Positions 46,530-57,429 of a stretch of DNA of 64,000 bases are shown one piece after another. This DNA comes from Anastatus disparis (lineage: Eukaryota > Arthropoda > Insecta > Hymenoptera > Eupelmidae). Positions within the stretch are counted from its first letter, which is position 1. Each line of letters starts with the position of its first letter. Where the stretch lies: positions 1,697,001 through 1,761,000 of the forward strand of contig JAFFSR010000315.1 of the NCBI GenBank assembly GCA_017163975.1, in the 5' to 3' direction. A program made the translations under genes and the position numbers. A model generated the notes under the pieces. It did not search any database. It saw nothing but the letters and a program-made list of their open reading frames with translations, and was not told the origin of the DNA.

Positions 46530-47113
46530 CACTGAAAAAAAAATAAGCAAACATGACTTGGTAGAGCCACGCTAAAACAGCATAGTGCCTGTTATGTCAT
46601 TTTAATATAATAACTATTTCGAATCTACGGAGATACGTTATTGTTGCATTAAGTATAGTAATCAGCAAGTCTTCATGAAAATAATAAATAATAAAAACTA
46701 TTTCACAAAAATGTTTATATGTGATAGATAATTTCGTGAAACAACATCTTATTCAATGGAATTTATCTGAGTTTGTGTAAAAATTTTCTAGTATATTTTT
46801 GTACATAACTTCAAAAATTTTTTAAAACTTTATTGCAAAACGTATTTTAGTATAGATACGTGTAAATAGAACAAATTTTTAAATAGAAATATACGATTAT
46901 TTAATAAAATTTTGTTAAACTTGATTTATTTACGATAAATCATAAATGTTACTTCTAATAAAAATGACTCGGTTGGTGCACTATGCTGTTTTAGCATGGT
47001 TGCTAAAATAACATTGCATGGTTCCTCTGATGATATTACTGAAAAGCTACTTGCATATAGAGCCATGTTGTTTTAGCATGGGAACCGAGTTGAATTTATT
47101 TTTTTTTTCAGTG
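46530..47113. mobile_element. MITE of 584 bp with CACTGAAAA TIRs and TA duplication
   Basis: The ends CACTGAAAAAAAAATAA (left) and TTTTTTTTTTCAGTG (right) are inverted and flanked by TA. TA plus CACTG-type ends suggest a Tc1/mariner-derived MITE. Repeated TGTTTTAGCATGG-like words occur inside, for example near 46988 and 47069. It has no gene. Confidence 0.75.
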
Positions 47114-47287
47114 TAGTAAAATGTATTTTTATAAAATGATTGAAAGATTACTGGTGCCCTCTTAATTTCCTGTCAAAACTGGTTGGCCTAATATCAGGCC
47201 GACCATTTTTGAGGCCTCAGTTCTACATCATAGCTTTACAATAAATATAATTTTCTAAACAAAAATAATTTCTTTTTTATTTAGAAA

Positions 47288-49616
47288 ATGGATAGTACCA
47301 GCGACGACCCTCCAAATAAAAAGAGCAAAACAGATGATTCCTGCTGTGCACAGTGCAACAAGATACTTCGTAAAATTCCAGGCAATTATTTAAAAATGGA
47401 AACGCGTGAAAAAGTATTGGAAATTCATTCATCGTATGATGTTATATTTGTAATTGGTGACTGTATTTGTTCTAAATGCCGAAGCAAACTTCGTAAAAAA
47501 AAATTTTCTGAAAATCTCTCAGCAAGTATTAGTAACGACCATTCGTTAGATAAATCACATAGGGAAGAACATTTACCCAATGAATCGCATGCCGAAGAAC
47601 ATGTATTAGATGAATCGCATAACAAAGAACCTTTATTAGATCACCAGTCAAATCCTTCTGGTAATGTAGATCCTCAGCCTTATTATACAAACGATGTAGA
47701 TCAACCTAATTCTCAAATGGAAATTTTATCGTTATCTACTCCTGAACTCAGTGTATCTCAGCTTTTTACGACATCTGACGAGCAAGTAAGTAGTAGTCAG
47801 ATATCAAATTCTTCTGGCTCGACGTATACTATTCTTGAGAAAATTCAAGTTGAATCTGTCTGCATGTCTTTTCCGAGAACTGTTGCTACTCATCGTTATT
47901 GCTTTTTATGTAAATCAGAGGATAATATTCAGGATGTACCTTTCGAGGCTCGGATTCAAGTTTTTGTTAAAAAACGTATTTTCGTGCCCAAAAGAAACAG
48001 GTGTTGCAACGTGCACATAATTAAAAACCGTTTTTATGAAAATGATTTATCGCTGATAAAAGTACTTGAGAATAAATGCTCAATTGAGACAACCGAGTGA
48101 GGAAAGTTTTTAGATACTTTATCAAATGAAGCTGATAAAACTACGCATGACAAATTGAAAGATTTTACTATGTCAGAAGAACGTGTGAAAGCATTGACAG
48201 GTCTTACCTGGCAAAATATTACTGATTTGATACCTATGATGAATTCGATGATTAATTCAGAAAACAGAAATATTTTACAAGCAGTGATAACATTTTTTAT
48301 TAAATTAAGAACAGGTAATTCAAATAAATGCGTAGCAGCAATTCTTGAAATAGAAGAGACTCAAGTTCAAACAAGCATTGAATCGGTCTTGAAATCTTTC
48401 AAAAATATTTTACCAACACGTTTCGGATATGAAGCTTACTCTAGAGAATTTTTACTCGCTCAAGTATCTTCCGCTGCGAGTAAACTCCATGATTTAAAGG
48501 ATCATTTAGCTTTGATATTTGACGGAACTTATTTGCGTCATCAAAAAAGTAGCAATAATGTTTATCAGCGTAAATCGTATTCGGGTAAAAAAAAAACTCA
48601 CCTAGCTAAACCATTTACTATTACTACAACAAATGGTTTCGTAGTTAATGTTGAAGGACCATTTAATGCCACAAAAAATGATGCTGACATTCTAGAAGAG
48701 ATCTTAAAATCACCAAATGGTCTTAATAATCTTGTAAAAAGAAGGTGATATTTTTATTGTTGATAGAGGTTTCCGAGACGTTGTCCCCCTTTTGAAATCC
48801 AAAGGATTTATAGTGTTAATGCCAGCATTAAAAGGTAAAAGGAACCAACTTACAACAGAAGAGTCAAACGCTTCTCGATTTGTAACGAAACTACGATGGG
48901 TAGTTGAATCAGTACATGGTATAATTGAACAAAAATGGAAACTTCTTCATAATCAACTGCATAATCGGCTTTTATATAATGCTTAGGAATATTGTCAAAT
49001 TGCTTGCTTTCTACATAATCTTTTCGGAAAGCGTCTGAATTCCGATAAAAATAATTCGAATATAATTATCGAGAGGATGAATGCAAATAGAGTTTTGACT
49101 AACACCCTCGCCAATTATGTACAAGAACAAAACTGGAACCAAAAAACTTTACCCTTTCAAAATTTTTCTTCAAACGAAGTATTAGATTTTCCAGAATTAA
49201 CCACCGAGGACTTGAAAATATTTTTCACCGGCTCGTACCAACTAGGACAAGCCATTTCATATCTAGGAGAAATGCTGCAAGAAGACAATTCTTTGCAGTT
49301 GAGTTATGCAAAAGAGCAATCTAATATTCTTAGGTATGAAGTAAAATCGAGGCACAGCAACAGTAAGACATATAAATGTTATATTCATTATGAGCCAAAT
49401 TCTATCAGCATCAATGGAATTAAACGATACTGTTGTACTTGTGCTAATGACAATAGAACTGTCGGTTGCTGCTCTCATGTTGCAGCCCTTATATATTATT
49501 TATCGTATGGAAGGTATTTGTCCAAAATAATTAAACCTGTAGAGCATTTGACTAATATATTTGATTTTGAAGAAGAAGTAGTTACAGTAATCGAAGATAA
49601 TAGTGATGAGGACTGA
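47288..49616 (+). pseudogene. DDE transposase with N-terminal zinc fingers and C-terminal SWIM finger, broken
   Basis: The conceptual product of about 775 aa starts [15 protein letters not shown] first C..C/C..C finger lies at about residues 18-65 ([20 protein letters not shown]), and a second Cys/His cluster at about 205-245 ([18 protein letters not shown]). The DDE_Tnp_4-like catalytic core includes ALIFDGTYLRHQ, IFIVDRGFRD and VVESVHGIIEQKWKLL, giving the Asp, Asp and Glu. The end has a SWIM-type finger (YCCTCANDN...CCSHVAAL). It would cut at the TIRs and reinsert the element. The frame is disabled by a TGA at 48098-48100, an extra A in an A-run near 48740, and a TAG at 48984-48986. A splice-acceptor-like TTTATTTAG precedes the ATG, so an upstream exon is possible. 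Confidence 0.88.
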
Positions 49617-49900
49617 ATAACTTTATAATAAATAATAATTTCATTTTTATAAATATATTAAATTTTAAATATCAATTTATGAATAGATTGAAAAAAAACG
49701 CTAGTTGTTTTTATTTATTTTAATTATTATATATTCAATTATTGTTATTCTACACTTATCAGAACCATACTATCGCTTTGCGCGCTTTATTTCAAATACA
49801 TATATATAATATATATATATTTTATTTAAAATATCTCTTATTTTGTTTTTAATCACTTCTCTCTTGAATATGTAATCCAAACTCAACAACCAATCACAGA

Positions 49901-50913
49901 ATATATTCAAAAATAGCTAAAAAATCGCGAGAATAATAAAAAAATGGGATTTCTCGCATTTAATGAAATGGTGCAACATTTAGAAAAATATGCAAAAGCT
50001 CTTTAAAGGTGTCTTTTAACTGGACACACTATTTTAAATCAAAGCTAGGCTGATTTTTGCCTTTGGCGCTCTTTGAATGACCGCGAAATCGCTAAAAATG
50101 GCCAATAATAGGGTTTTTCGAGTTTTTGAAGGTGGCGCATCTCACGGAAAAATCTGCGAAAATTCACACAGATACTTTGCAATAAAATATATCATTCCCT
50201 GCTGTTCTCTTCTGGAAAATAACTCAATATCAATAATTATATATTTTTAAGATAAGTAAATTGAATTTCGTGTTCCGGCTCATCTAAGTGATTAAAATCA
50301 CATTTTGAAGAGCAAGTAATTTTTTTTAGGTTACGTTGGGCTCTGAATCAAAAGAAAAAAATTCCATTGAAATACAATCGCAGAATATGTTGTTAAGAGT
50401 TGTTTTCAGTTATTAGGATGGAAGAACAAAACAAAATGCTGTATTTTAGTGCTTAAATCAGCGAAAAACGTTTTTTCTCATTTTTCAACATGGCGCACCA
50501 GTAGAATCAAATCGACGAAAATATAAAAAATTTGTATTTTTTTCCGCTTTATAAGATAAAATCAAAATGATTGCTGTTCCAATTTATCTACATGGTCAGA
50601 ATTGCATTTTAAACATTTAATGATGTCTTTTGAGGTTATGTTAACCTCCGATTACTAAGCAAAAAAATATACTCAAAAGTAGTGAAATAAACTATACTCA
50701 TATAAATTTTCAAGTCGTTTTGTTAATTAGAACGCGAGATATAAAATAAAACGTGAAAAATAGGGTTTTTAGGGTCCCTAGCTAGGGGAAAAATTATTTA
50801 GATCCGCGGACCACCTTAAATCTTCATTTTGTGCCTGAACAAATACTTTTATCCTATTTTGGAGCAAAAGAAAAATTGGGGGCATTTCGCCTATCTTAAC
50901 CCAGGATACCCTT
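49901..50913 (-). repeat. Right long TIR of the DNA transposon
   Basis: Inverted copy of 42674-43706. The transposase ends 285 bases before it. Confidence 0.88.
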
Positions 50914-51000
50914 TAAAATTGACATTGATTACAGTTAAATATAAAACACACGTTGATTACAATATTTTGAAGTAAAATTATGAATATTATTATGTTTATC

Positions 51001-51543
51001 TTAATATCTTAACCTAGAAGTACATGTGTGATTATTAAGGCCTGAACCTCGAGAACGTTCTCCGGCGAATGTACTTGCCTGCTTACATCTTTTGCGTTTA
51101 ATTTTATTTAAAATTCTTTTATAAAAATTTTCAGCTATTTTATCATTTTTTTTCGTGTTATTTGAAAAGAAGCTACAAAACGCGCGTAAACTAGCACCGC
51201 TACACATATGATATAGAAACATAATAGTATACTGGCCACAACACGTCGAATCGATGCTTTGCAGTTTCTTGGTGCTCCATCGAAAGACTTTACAGTTTCT
51301 TCTGAGTCTTTCAAAATGGTATTTTAAGACTGGTGAGAAACCGTAACTATTAAAATACGTTTTGTATCCATTTTTATCGATATGCATGGCCACCCAATAA
51401 GTACCAGGTTTGGTATGATCATCGGTATTACACACAACAGCAACATGTGTTATCATTACATTCGGAATTCGATCTGCTGCGTATACGCCAATTGTTTTGG
51501 CTTTCAGCCCTTCCAGGACCCTCATTATCTGACTGGTGTTCAT
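51001..51543 (-). CDS. Adenovirus-type cysteine protease, left copy, catalytically changed (180 aa)
   Basis: The ORF is full length for this small protease (about 180-200 aa). The C-terminal catalytic cysteine is present in STCCGQYTIMFLYHMC (about residue 112), as is the start region MNTSQIMRVLEGLKAK. The catalytic His and acidic residue are altered, however: the site reads TYWVAMHI where the right arm reads THWVAMHI, and YFNSYG where the right arm reads YFDSYG. In the family His and Asp/Glu activate the Cys, so this copy should be inactive despite the open frame. In the virus the enzyme matures capsid proteins. The start overlaps the 3' end of the upstream conserved gene by 116 bases in another frame. 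Confidence 0.9.
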   Translation of the reverse strand: MNTSQIMRVLEGLKAKTIGVYAADRIPNVMITHVAVVCNTDDHTKPGTYWVAMHIDKNGYKTYFNSYGFSPVLKYHFERLRRNCKVFRWSTKKLQSIDSTCCGQYTIMFLYHMCSGASLRAFCSFFSNNTKKNDKIAENFYKRILNKIKRKRCKQASTFAGERSRGSGLNNHTCTSRLRY

Positions 51544-52249
51544 TTGTATTATTTTCCTGTGTTAAACTACAATTCTGATCATCATCACTGGCGTATTCTA
51601 TGATTTTATCGTCGTCATCGTCTACTTCGTCGATTCCCGCAAAAGTAACACTTGATCGAAATCTTACGATGCTATTTTTCTTGTAAACAAGTTTTTGAAG
51701 AGAGTCATAGAATAGTTCACAACTTCTTTTAGGCAGATTTTGTTGAGATTCTTGAGGAAGTAGTGAATATAGCCACTCTCTCAACAGATGTGATCTCTGC
51801 ATGGCACAGTACTCCTTTTAATAGAGGTTTTCTTGGCAAGCGTGAAAACAGCATACTTTCTGAGAAGGAAACTGTCTTTGTAAGTCGGTAAAGCCTGTGG
51901 TGGTGTAATCCTCTATAGTTATAACGTTACGTTCCATAATAGATTCTATGTATCTAGCCTTTTCAGCACCTCTGACGTAAATTCTTACAGCATTTCTCGC
52001 TATGTTGTAAAAATGATACCGTAATTTGCGTAGAATAACGTCGACATCGAACCACTGTAAACCGTGTAGACGTGACCACACATAATCGTTACTAGTTTTT
52101 ATATCGTCTGGTAAATTATCAAATTCGTAGGGTGGTGCTATTATCCAATGACCGATTACTTGTTCTTGCAGAGAAACTACTGCCACTTCTTTGGGTAAAA
52201 ATTTATTATCTCTATCTCTTAAGCCTTGAATATCTACTACGTGATCCAT
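51428..52249 (-). pseudogene. Conserved virus-like protein of unknown function, left copy
   Basis: The product matches the intact right-arm protein (63041-63862). It starts MDHVVDIQGLRDRDNKFLPK and includes GHWIIAPPYEFDNL, LHGLQWFDVDV and CCFHACQENLY. A TAA at 51818-51820 stands where the right arm has a Lys codon, after residue 143. The same frame then continues with MQRSHLLREWLYSLL to a very acidic tail (VDDDDDKIIEYASDDDQ) and a basic/Ser-rich end. The N-terminal part, with spaced Asp and His residues, resembles a family that I have seen near Polintons in arthropods; a nuclease-like role is conceivable but not shown. Confidence 0.75.
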
Positions 52250-52279
52250 CGTGGTGAAAACGCAAGCTCGTGTGTACTA

Positions 52280-53713
52280 CTACGACTGAGTATAAGAAGC
52301 AACTAGAGCAATGAGAAATGAAACGAATGATCTTATAATGTTTCTCCCACCATTTTCTCCACCCCTTCTACCTAAGGCATTGAAATCCGTAATAATTTGT
52401 ATGTTTAAATCGATTTCTAGCACGTTATTGAATTCGGCGTAAACGATACAATTGATTGTTTCCCTAAGAGCCTGCTCAAAGCGAACTTCAATGCGCAGAG
52501 CACCCGATCGCACGAGATTCCAATGTGATGAAAAATGAGCCGACAAATCAGGCGTCAAGTCGAATTCAAAGAGACAGTAACCTTCTGGATAAGAGGTTCG
52601 GCTAACATCGATACCCCCGTTGAGAAAATGTATACCAGTACCGGAGAATAGCGTGTGATAAGCGTCTACATAGAGTTTATTATTTCCTGTGTATTTTGGC
52701 TGTAGGGGTTTGCTTGGTATTTGTACTCGATCGACGTAAAGAGAGAGAAAATTGATAGAATAATGTTGAAAGTTGAAAGGATTTAATTGACGAGTGCCGT
52801 TCAAGGCTCGGTTACTCACAAAACCTATGATGATCCTCCTTGGCAACTGGCCCAATATAACATTATCAAGAGTATCTCCTAAAAGTCCGATATGTAAAGT
52901 GAATGATTTCACTTCCACTCTTGTTATTGGGTATTTTGCAGTAGTTTTGTTCAAAGCATTAGCATGAGCCAATCGTATGGCTGTACTTATTTTAGCTCGA
53001 CGGACGATTAGCGTCGCTTCTCTGATGCGCACTGAAAATTTTCCGTCATCGGTGAAATCCATCAAACAAAACGCGTCCTTGCTGTGAACGACTCTCACTC
53101 GCATCTCAACACCGTTTACCAAAAGTTTACCTTGATTACATACATCGCAATGGAGGTGGCCAATCATATCGACAACTTTACCGCCAGCTGTAAAGTATTA
53201 ACGATTCCGAGAACCGACATTGGCCCCAACTGTTCCAGTAGCAATTGCTGGTGATGCATCCATACATACTGCTGTGTCCGCATACCAAAGTGCGGAGGTA
53301 AGGTGTGATGTTAAGGCAGGAGAAGCGTAACTTAAGAGCGTTTCTATGTAAGCTCTGTAAGGATAGGCGTTGTTTGCGAGTAAAACTAGCTTTGAATTGA
53401 AAAAGATGTCCGTTTGCTCGAACAACGAATGTAAAAAATTGTTAATAGGAGCAACTTTTGCATTCTCGGCGTCGGTTCCCACGGGTGTAATTTCCACGCT
53501 TATTTACAACATTGTATGCGCTAGATCGATGAAATGCTCGGTTGAACTAGGAACCGAAAATCCTAAAGTTGAATCGCTTTCATTGCTGAAAGATGATACA
53601 GGTTTGTAGTAGAGAAAAGAACTGCTTTCAATCGATGTTTGCGTCGGGAGAAGAGTAAAAATGTCTAGTTCGCTCTTCATACCTTCACCACTGCACGCGT
53701 GTAGAAAAGCCAT
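52280..53713 (-). pseudogene. Major capsid protein (double jelly-roll), left copy, two nonsense codons
   Basis: The reading frame of 477 codons is continuous except for two TAA codons (53504-53506 and 53198-53200). It starts MAFLHACSGEGMKSELDIFT, includes the first-barrel stretch NAYPYRAYIETLLSYA and SKDAFCLMDF, and the second-barrel stretch NPFNFQHYSINFLSLYVD, then PEGYCLFEFDLTPDLSAHF and IVYAEFNNVLEID. This matches the Polinton major capsid family, which builds the icosahedral shell. The end is Gly-rich followed by a hydrophobic stretch (FVSFLIALVAS). The first TAA corresponds to a CAA in the right arm, and the second to CCA. It is otherwise better preserved than the right copy. Confidence 0.9.
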
Positions 53714-53789
53714 TTTTTTTTATCATTTATTTAGGTCCAAAAATGTCAGATACACTTCTCAATACTTTCTTCTTCTTTCCCTTGATGTT

Positions 53790-54243
53790 TACTTTTTCTT
53801 GCCTATACCACGCTTATTGGTCTTTCTCTTTGTTTTTCTTTTCTTGCTCAATGCGTTGTGTCCGGGAACACGAGCTCGCGTTGACTGTCGTTTGCGCTTA
53901 GCAGTAACAGCCTTATATTAACTACCTTTCATAATATTGGAAATTTTATTAGCTGCTTTTTTTTTAAATTTCGACCCGACTCTCGAGCACGCGTTTTCAG
54001 AGACTCTTTAAAATTCGCTCTCTTATTCGTCACATCGTCTAGCACGTTCGAGCCTGTTCGGACGGCTTCCTTGCCTACTGCCTTGGCCCCACTGGCAAGA
54101 TATGGGACAATTTTTCTAAATAACCCTCCGAGAAAGCTACCAATCCCAAAGCCTCTTTGAAACGTTGAACCAGAGTAAACGTTCTTAATACCGCCCCCAC
54201 CACCACCAGCCTGCTCGTCGTAGTAATGAATATAATAACTCAT
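53790..54243 (-). pseudogene. pVI-like glycine-rich and basic protein, left copy, frameshifted
   Basis: The protein starts MSYYIHYYDEQAGGGGGGIK. An amphipathic, Gly/Ala-rich segment follows at about residues 32-65 (GIGSFLGGLFRKIVPYLASG, then AKAVGKEAVRTGSNVLDDV), like the membrane-lytic helix of adenovirus protein VI and its Polinton relatives. The family then has a strongly basic tail; here it is read in another frame (AKRKRQSTRARVPGHNALSK, KKRKTKRKTNKRG) after an indel in a run of A residues near 53955, and it has an additional stop. The start is fixed by the ATG just after the minor capsid gene. Confidence 0.75.
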
Positions 54244-54287
54244 ATCGCTACGTATTGATTTACTACGCTTGAAATAAACCGTAACCG

Positions 54288-55076
54288 TCAGCGTTCCATA
54301 CTCAAATTCATTTTAGGTATTTTACGCCCATGCTGATTTCTTATATCGATAACAATATTTCGAAAGGTATGATGTAGTAGAGGTATGTATTGAATCGGTG
54401 CAAACTGTTCGACAACGGTTGATCCGAATTTGTACTTTGAATTTTCCAGGGCTACAATGCGTAAAAGTGCCGTTTCCGTATCACCAACTGCATAAGGTTC
54501 GCATATGTCTATGTAAACGTAGAGCTGATCGGGTATGGCCCGTGCTAAACTAGCTGGTCTATTGCCCACATTTATACTTGTTCCTGAGTTGGAAGTGACA
54601 AAAGTTCCTGTTTCTCTGTGGACAATATCTTCAAAACCAAAAATTCGACGAATTTTTTCGTTAAAACTCGTGTAGTGCGGCTCTTCGCAAATGCAAATCC
54701 TTTTTAAGGTGTAATAACCTTTCTGAAACCCAGTCGGTTCAAGCTTCTGATGTTCACGCGCCTTGTGTACCTTATTTATTTCTTCCGCAAGTTGTTCGAT
54801 GTTACTGTATACGCCATGAGGAAAATTACAAAACCCATTATATTTCGAGACTTTGGGCTTAGCGCTTCCTAATTTGAAAGTATAATAACCTTCAGGTTCT
54901 TGAATATGCATAATAGTACAGGGTATGTGTATTTCGGCTAGACCGACCTGCCAGTTACCAATTAATCTAATTTCACGACATAAATAAGTGGTAAGACAAG
55001 TAGTTGTATTGTCGGGAAAATAGCGCATACTACTGTTACTCGGTAGTACTAAATAAAAATCATCTAGATTATCCAT
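54288..55076 (-). CDS. Minor capsid (penton-like) protein, left copy, intact (262 aa)
   Basis: The chosen start MDNLDDFYLVLPSNSS lies just beyond the integrase stop and fits the family better than an in-frame Met 39 bases upstream, which lies in the region overlapping the integrase end. Recognisable blocks are TTYLCREIRLIGNWQVGLAE, IHIPCTIMHI, RRIFGFEDIV, PDQLYVYIDICEP and FAPIQYIPLLHHTFRNIVID. They match the single jelly-roll minor capsid protein of Polintons, which sits at the vertices. No stop interrupts it, unlike the right copy, which has a TAA after residue 117. Confidence 0.85.
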   Translation of the reverse strand: MDNLDDFYLVLPSNSSMRYFPDNTTTCLTTYLCREIRLIGNWQVGLAEIHIPCTIMHIQEPEGYYTFKLGSAKPKVSKYNGFCNFPHGVYSNIEQLAEEINKVHKAREHQKLEPTGFQKGYYTLKRICICEEPHYTSFNEKIRRIFGFEDIVHRETGTFVTSNSGTSINVGNRPASLARAIPDQLYVYIDICEPYAVGDTETALLRIVALENSKYKFGSTVVEQFAPIQYIPLLHHTFRNIVIDIRNQHGRKIPKMNLSMER

Positions 55077-55090
55077 TATTTTTAAATTTT

Positions 55091-56222
55091 TTAAACGTCT
55101 GATGCTTCCATCCAAGAATTAAATTTATCCGGATATCCTTTCCACTTTACAAATAGCTGTTTTCCATTTCCGCTTCCTTTGGTTCGAAAAACTCGTTCAA
55201 TCTTAAAATTTTGATCTTCCAATAGTCGTTGTGATCCTACAGAAGCCAATTCTTCTATATAAAAGAAACCGTCAATGTCCTCTCCTTGTAAATCTTGTAA
55301 CTAGTAGGTATAAAGATTTTGCTTGATAGAAAAGCGTTTAATTATAAATACTTCCTCGCTATAATTCTTCTCGAATCCTTTTGCAAAGGTACCCTTAGAG
55401 CGACTGATCCTCACGTAGTCACCAACCTCGTATTTACGGTTTTTTATTTGCCTTTGATTTTTTCTTTGCTGAAGAGCGCGCCTCTGTAAATTCGCTCGTG
55501 CCACAGCTGCGTTATATAAATGAACTTCTGAAGGTTTCATCTTTATACCTGAATGTACTGTATTGTTGTATGCATAAACTATATTTTGTATTACATCGAT
55601 GTACCTATGTGTATTGCGATGTGTGAAAGATCTCCAAACATGTTCTTTGAGAGTTCGATTAAGACGTTCTACCACTGCCGCCTTAATGTCCGGATTTCTT
55701 GCCGCTCTAAACTGTATGTCATTTTTTAAGAGTATTTTGCAAACCTGCACCAACAAATTCTTTACCTTCCTCAGTTTATAAGTAAACAGGTGTACGACCA
55801 TCGGCTCGCTTAAGAATCTTTTCTAATGCAGCTGATACAAAATGCGCTGTTTTATCCCTCAGTGGTTCTACCCATGCATACTTACTGAGCACGTCAATGA
55901 CAACTAGACAATACGAATAACCGTCATTTTCTTTTTTAAGACTTGTTAGCTGACACAAATCTGCTTCCCAAACGTCATCCACGTTAGTTACGTTATAGTG
56001 CAATCTAGGAAATTTTTTTCTTACAGGGCGGTGAAGAGTATAAGCATCTTGATTATTCAACCAGTCGTGTATTTGTTTTTGTTCTTTTTCTCTGTTTTTC
56101 AATGATTTGCCTTTTATATTTACACGTATTAAATTTCGCGCTTCTGCATAACCTGCTTCGTGCGAAGGGTCGTAATACTGATTTTCCAAAGACATTCTCT
56201 TCATAGGTTCGCTTTGAGCCAC
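55091..56222 (-). pseudogene. Retroviral-type integrase with chromodomain, left copy
   Basis: The N-terminal part (56222-55776) starts MAQSEPMKRMSLENQYYDPS and includes DAYTLHRPVRKKFPR and the first catalytic Asp in VWEADLCQLTSL. It ends at a TAA (55776-55778). The second acidic block reads TEEGKEF, with Glu where the second catalytic Asp is expected. A further shift at an A6 run (complement of 55722-55727) leads to AARNPDIKAAVVERLNRTLK with the catalytic Glu. A chromodomain closes the protein (FVKWKGYPDKFNSW), with a private TAG at 55301-55303. The TAA and the A6 shift also occur in the right arm. It would integrate viral DNA and target chromatin. Confidence 0.88.
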
Positions 56223-56683
56223 TTTTTCTTAGCAGCATGTCTCGTTACGGGTGGAGTAAATACTGGTGATAACATTTTTCGTTTAGCAGTATTTAAAGGA
56301 GACATTAACCTATTAGCAATTTTTAGAATTTCCGTGTTTCCGATCAGATTATTAGGCGTTTTTGAACTCCCGATAAACTTTGCACATTCAAATCTACCAA
56401 TAGGCGCTTCGTCATCATCCTCGATCTTTTTCTTTTTCTTTTGCAAAACATCGTTAAGCAATTCTGCTATGTTAGACTGTGGTATAAGTTTTCCATCTAC
56501 GATAACGCTTCCAGTACTATCCCATTTTAATCGATCTGGCTCAAAAATTCGCCAATGTTTCAGTAGAAGTCGTGCTTTTCTAGCATAAATTTTAGGCACG
56601 TTATCGAGTATTTTTTCTTCTGTTAGAGGTGTCAGTGTAGCTTCGATTTCATCAATATCTCGACCAATTTCACCATCATCCAT
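56201..56683 (-). CDS. Conserved Polinton accessory protein, left copy, intact (160 aa)
   Basis: It starts MDDGEIGRDIDEIEATLTPL. The middle, ARKARLLLKHWRIFEPDRLK and GSVIVDGKLIPQSNIAELLN, then a Lys run and RFECAKFIGSSKTPNNLIGN, is a widely shared block in Polintons with no assigned function. The C-terminus is basic (RHAAKKKWLKANL) and overlaps the start of integrase by 22 bases. The right-arm copy has an indel near its end that replaces the last residues. It is charged and probably helical, with no membrane segment. Confidence 0.75.
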   Translation of the reverse strand: MDDGEIGRDIDEIEATLTPLTEEKILDNVPKIYARKARLLLKHWRIFEPDRLKWDSTGSVIVDGKLIPQSNIAELLNDVLQKKKKKIEDDDEAPIGRFECAKFIGSSKTPNNLIGNTEILKIANRLMSPLNTAKRKMLSPVFTPPVTRHAAKKKWLKANL

Positions 56684-56715
56684 ACGTTTGTTATCTTTGA
56701 AAAATAAATAGGGCC

Positions 56716-56859
56716 TTAAAACTTATGTGTCTGTATAGTTTTTTTAATATTTTCAGTTGTGCTATTTGTCGAAGAATTTATTATAGGCACAGCTCCTCCC
56801 TGCTGCTGCTGCGAAAAACCTTGTATTTGTTCCAGAGTTTTTTCGGGGACAATGACCAT
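56716..56859 (-). CDS. Small conserved ORF, left copy (47 aa)
   Basis: It starts MVIVPEKTLEQIQGFSQQQQ and ends TENIKKTIQTHKF. The same peptide is encoded in the right arm at 58462-58605, so both copies have stayed open while most neighbours have broken. It lies between the basic/hydrophobic protein and the accessory protein. It is Gln-rich with no known domain. In related elements a short N-terminal domain can stand here as part of a larger gene, but no join is visible. Confidence 0.6.
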   Translation of the reverse strand: MVIVPEKTLEQIQGFSQQQQGGAVPIINSSTNSTTENIKKTIQTHKF

Positions 56860-56904
56860 TTTTCGCGCGCGTCACATAATTTTTTGTTTTGCTTTGAAAG
56901 AAAA

Positions 56905-57345
56905 TTAATTTTTGTTTCCTAAGAATTTGGAAAAAATTGTACTTATCAGTGGAGCCAATAGAAGTGGTAAAAAAAAACCACCACTCTGAATTATAGTACG
57001 TTTTTTAGCTTTTCAAGCACCAGCACCACCAGCTGCTTTTCTTCCACTTTTTACTAATTTTCTTAATATAGTTTTGTGTTTTTTCAAACGGTTTTGTTCA
57101 TGAGTTTTTAATTTTACAACACCTTGCAATACATTCAGTGCACACTCGCAAATACACTTTATGAGATTTTTATCGGCTGTACAAATCAAAGCTGAGCGCT
57201 GTTGACTATCAGCGTGGCTCAGAGCATTTAAAAGTGCAACGTGCTTTTTTGAATATAATTTCCCAGGCGTACAGCAGGTGCTAGACTTGATGGAACTTTT
57301 TCTCTTTCCTCCTCCTGGTTTTCTTTTTGTTTCGGATGGGGCCAT
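56905..57345 (-). CDS. Basic protein with hydrophobic tail after an in-frame TGA, left copy
   Basis: The open part (57013-57345, 110 aa) starts MAPSETKRKPGGGKRKSSIK and contains CICECALNVLQGVVKL and KHKTILRKLVKSGRKAAGGA. It ends at TGA (57013-57015). The same frame continues for 35 codons with KKRTIIQSGGFFLPLLLAPL and LISTIFSKFLG, which is the hydrophobic tail that Polinton proteins of this kind normally carry after the basic helix. The TGA is at the same place in the right arm. So it is either an old nonsense mutation shared by the arms or a read-through codon. Function is unknown; a virion or membrane-associated protein is plausible. Confidence 0.65.
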
Positions 57346-57429
57346 TGATGTTGTTTCAGCTAACGCTATTTGAAGACTGCTTCTTCACTACGGATGCTTC
57401 TTTCTTTTTATTTCTTCATGTTCACCTGA

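Larger units (their letters stand above)
42674..50913 (+). mobile_element. 8.24-kb DNA transposon with about 1-kb TIRs
   Basis: The ends AAGGGTATCCTGGGTTAAG (left) and CTTAACCCAGGATACCCTT (right) start terminal inverted repeats of about 1.0 kb (42674-43706 and about 49901-50913) with few mismatches. TA flanks both ends (42672-42673 and 50914-50915), the likely target duplication. The single gene is a DDE transposase at 47288-49616. Two MITEs (45453-46292, 46530-47113) inserted into its interior. It sits between the PC4-like ORF and the protease of the left viral arm. The superfamily is uncertain: the DDE domain is of the IS5/Harbinger-like kind, but a 2-bp duplication and kilobase TIRs are not typical for Harbinger; ISL2EU-like is one option. 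Confidence 0.85.

Noticed and set aside
55077..55115. Upstream in-frame Met as start of the minor capsid protein (and 60205 in the right arm)
   Set aside because: It lies within the overlap with the integrase chromodomain end; the next Met gives the family-like N-terminus.
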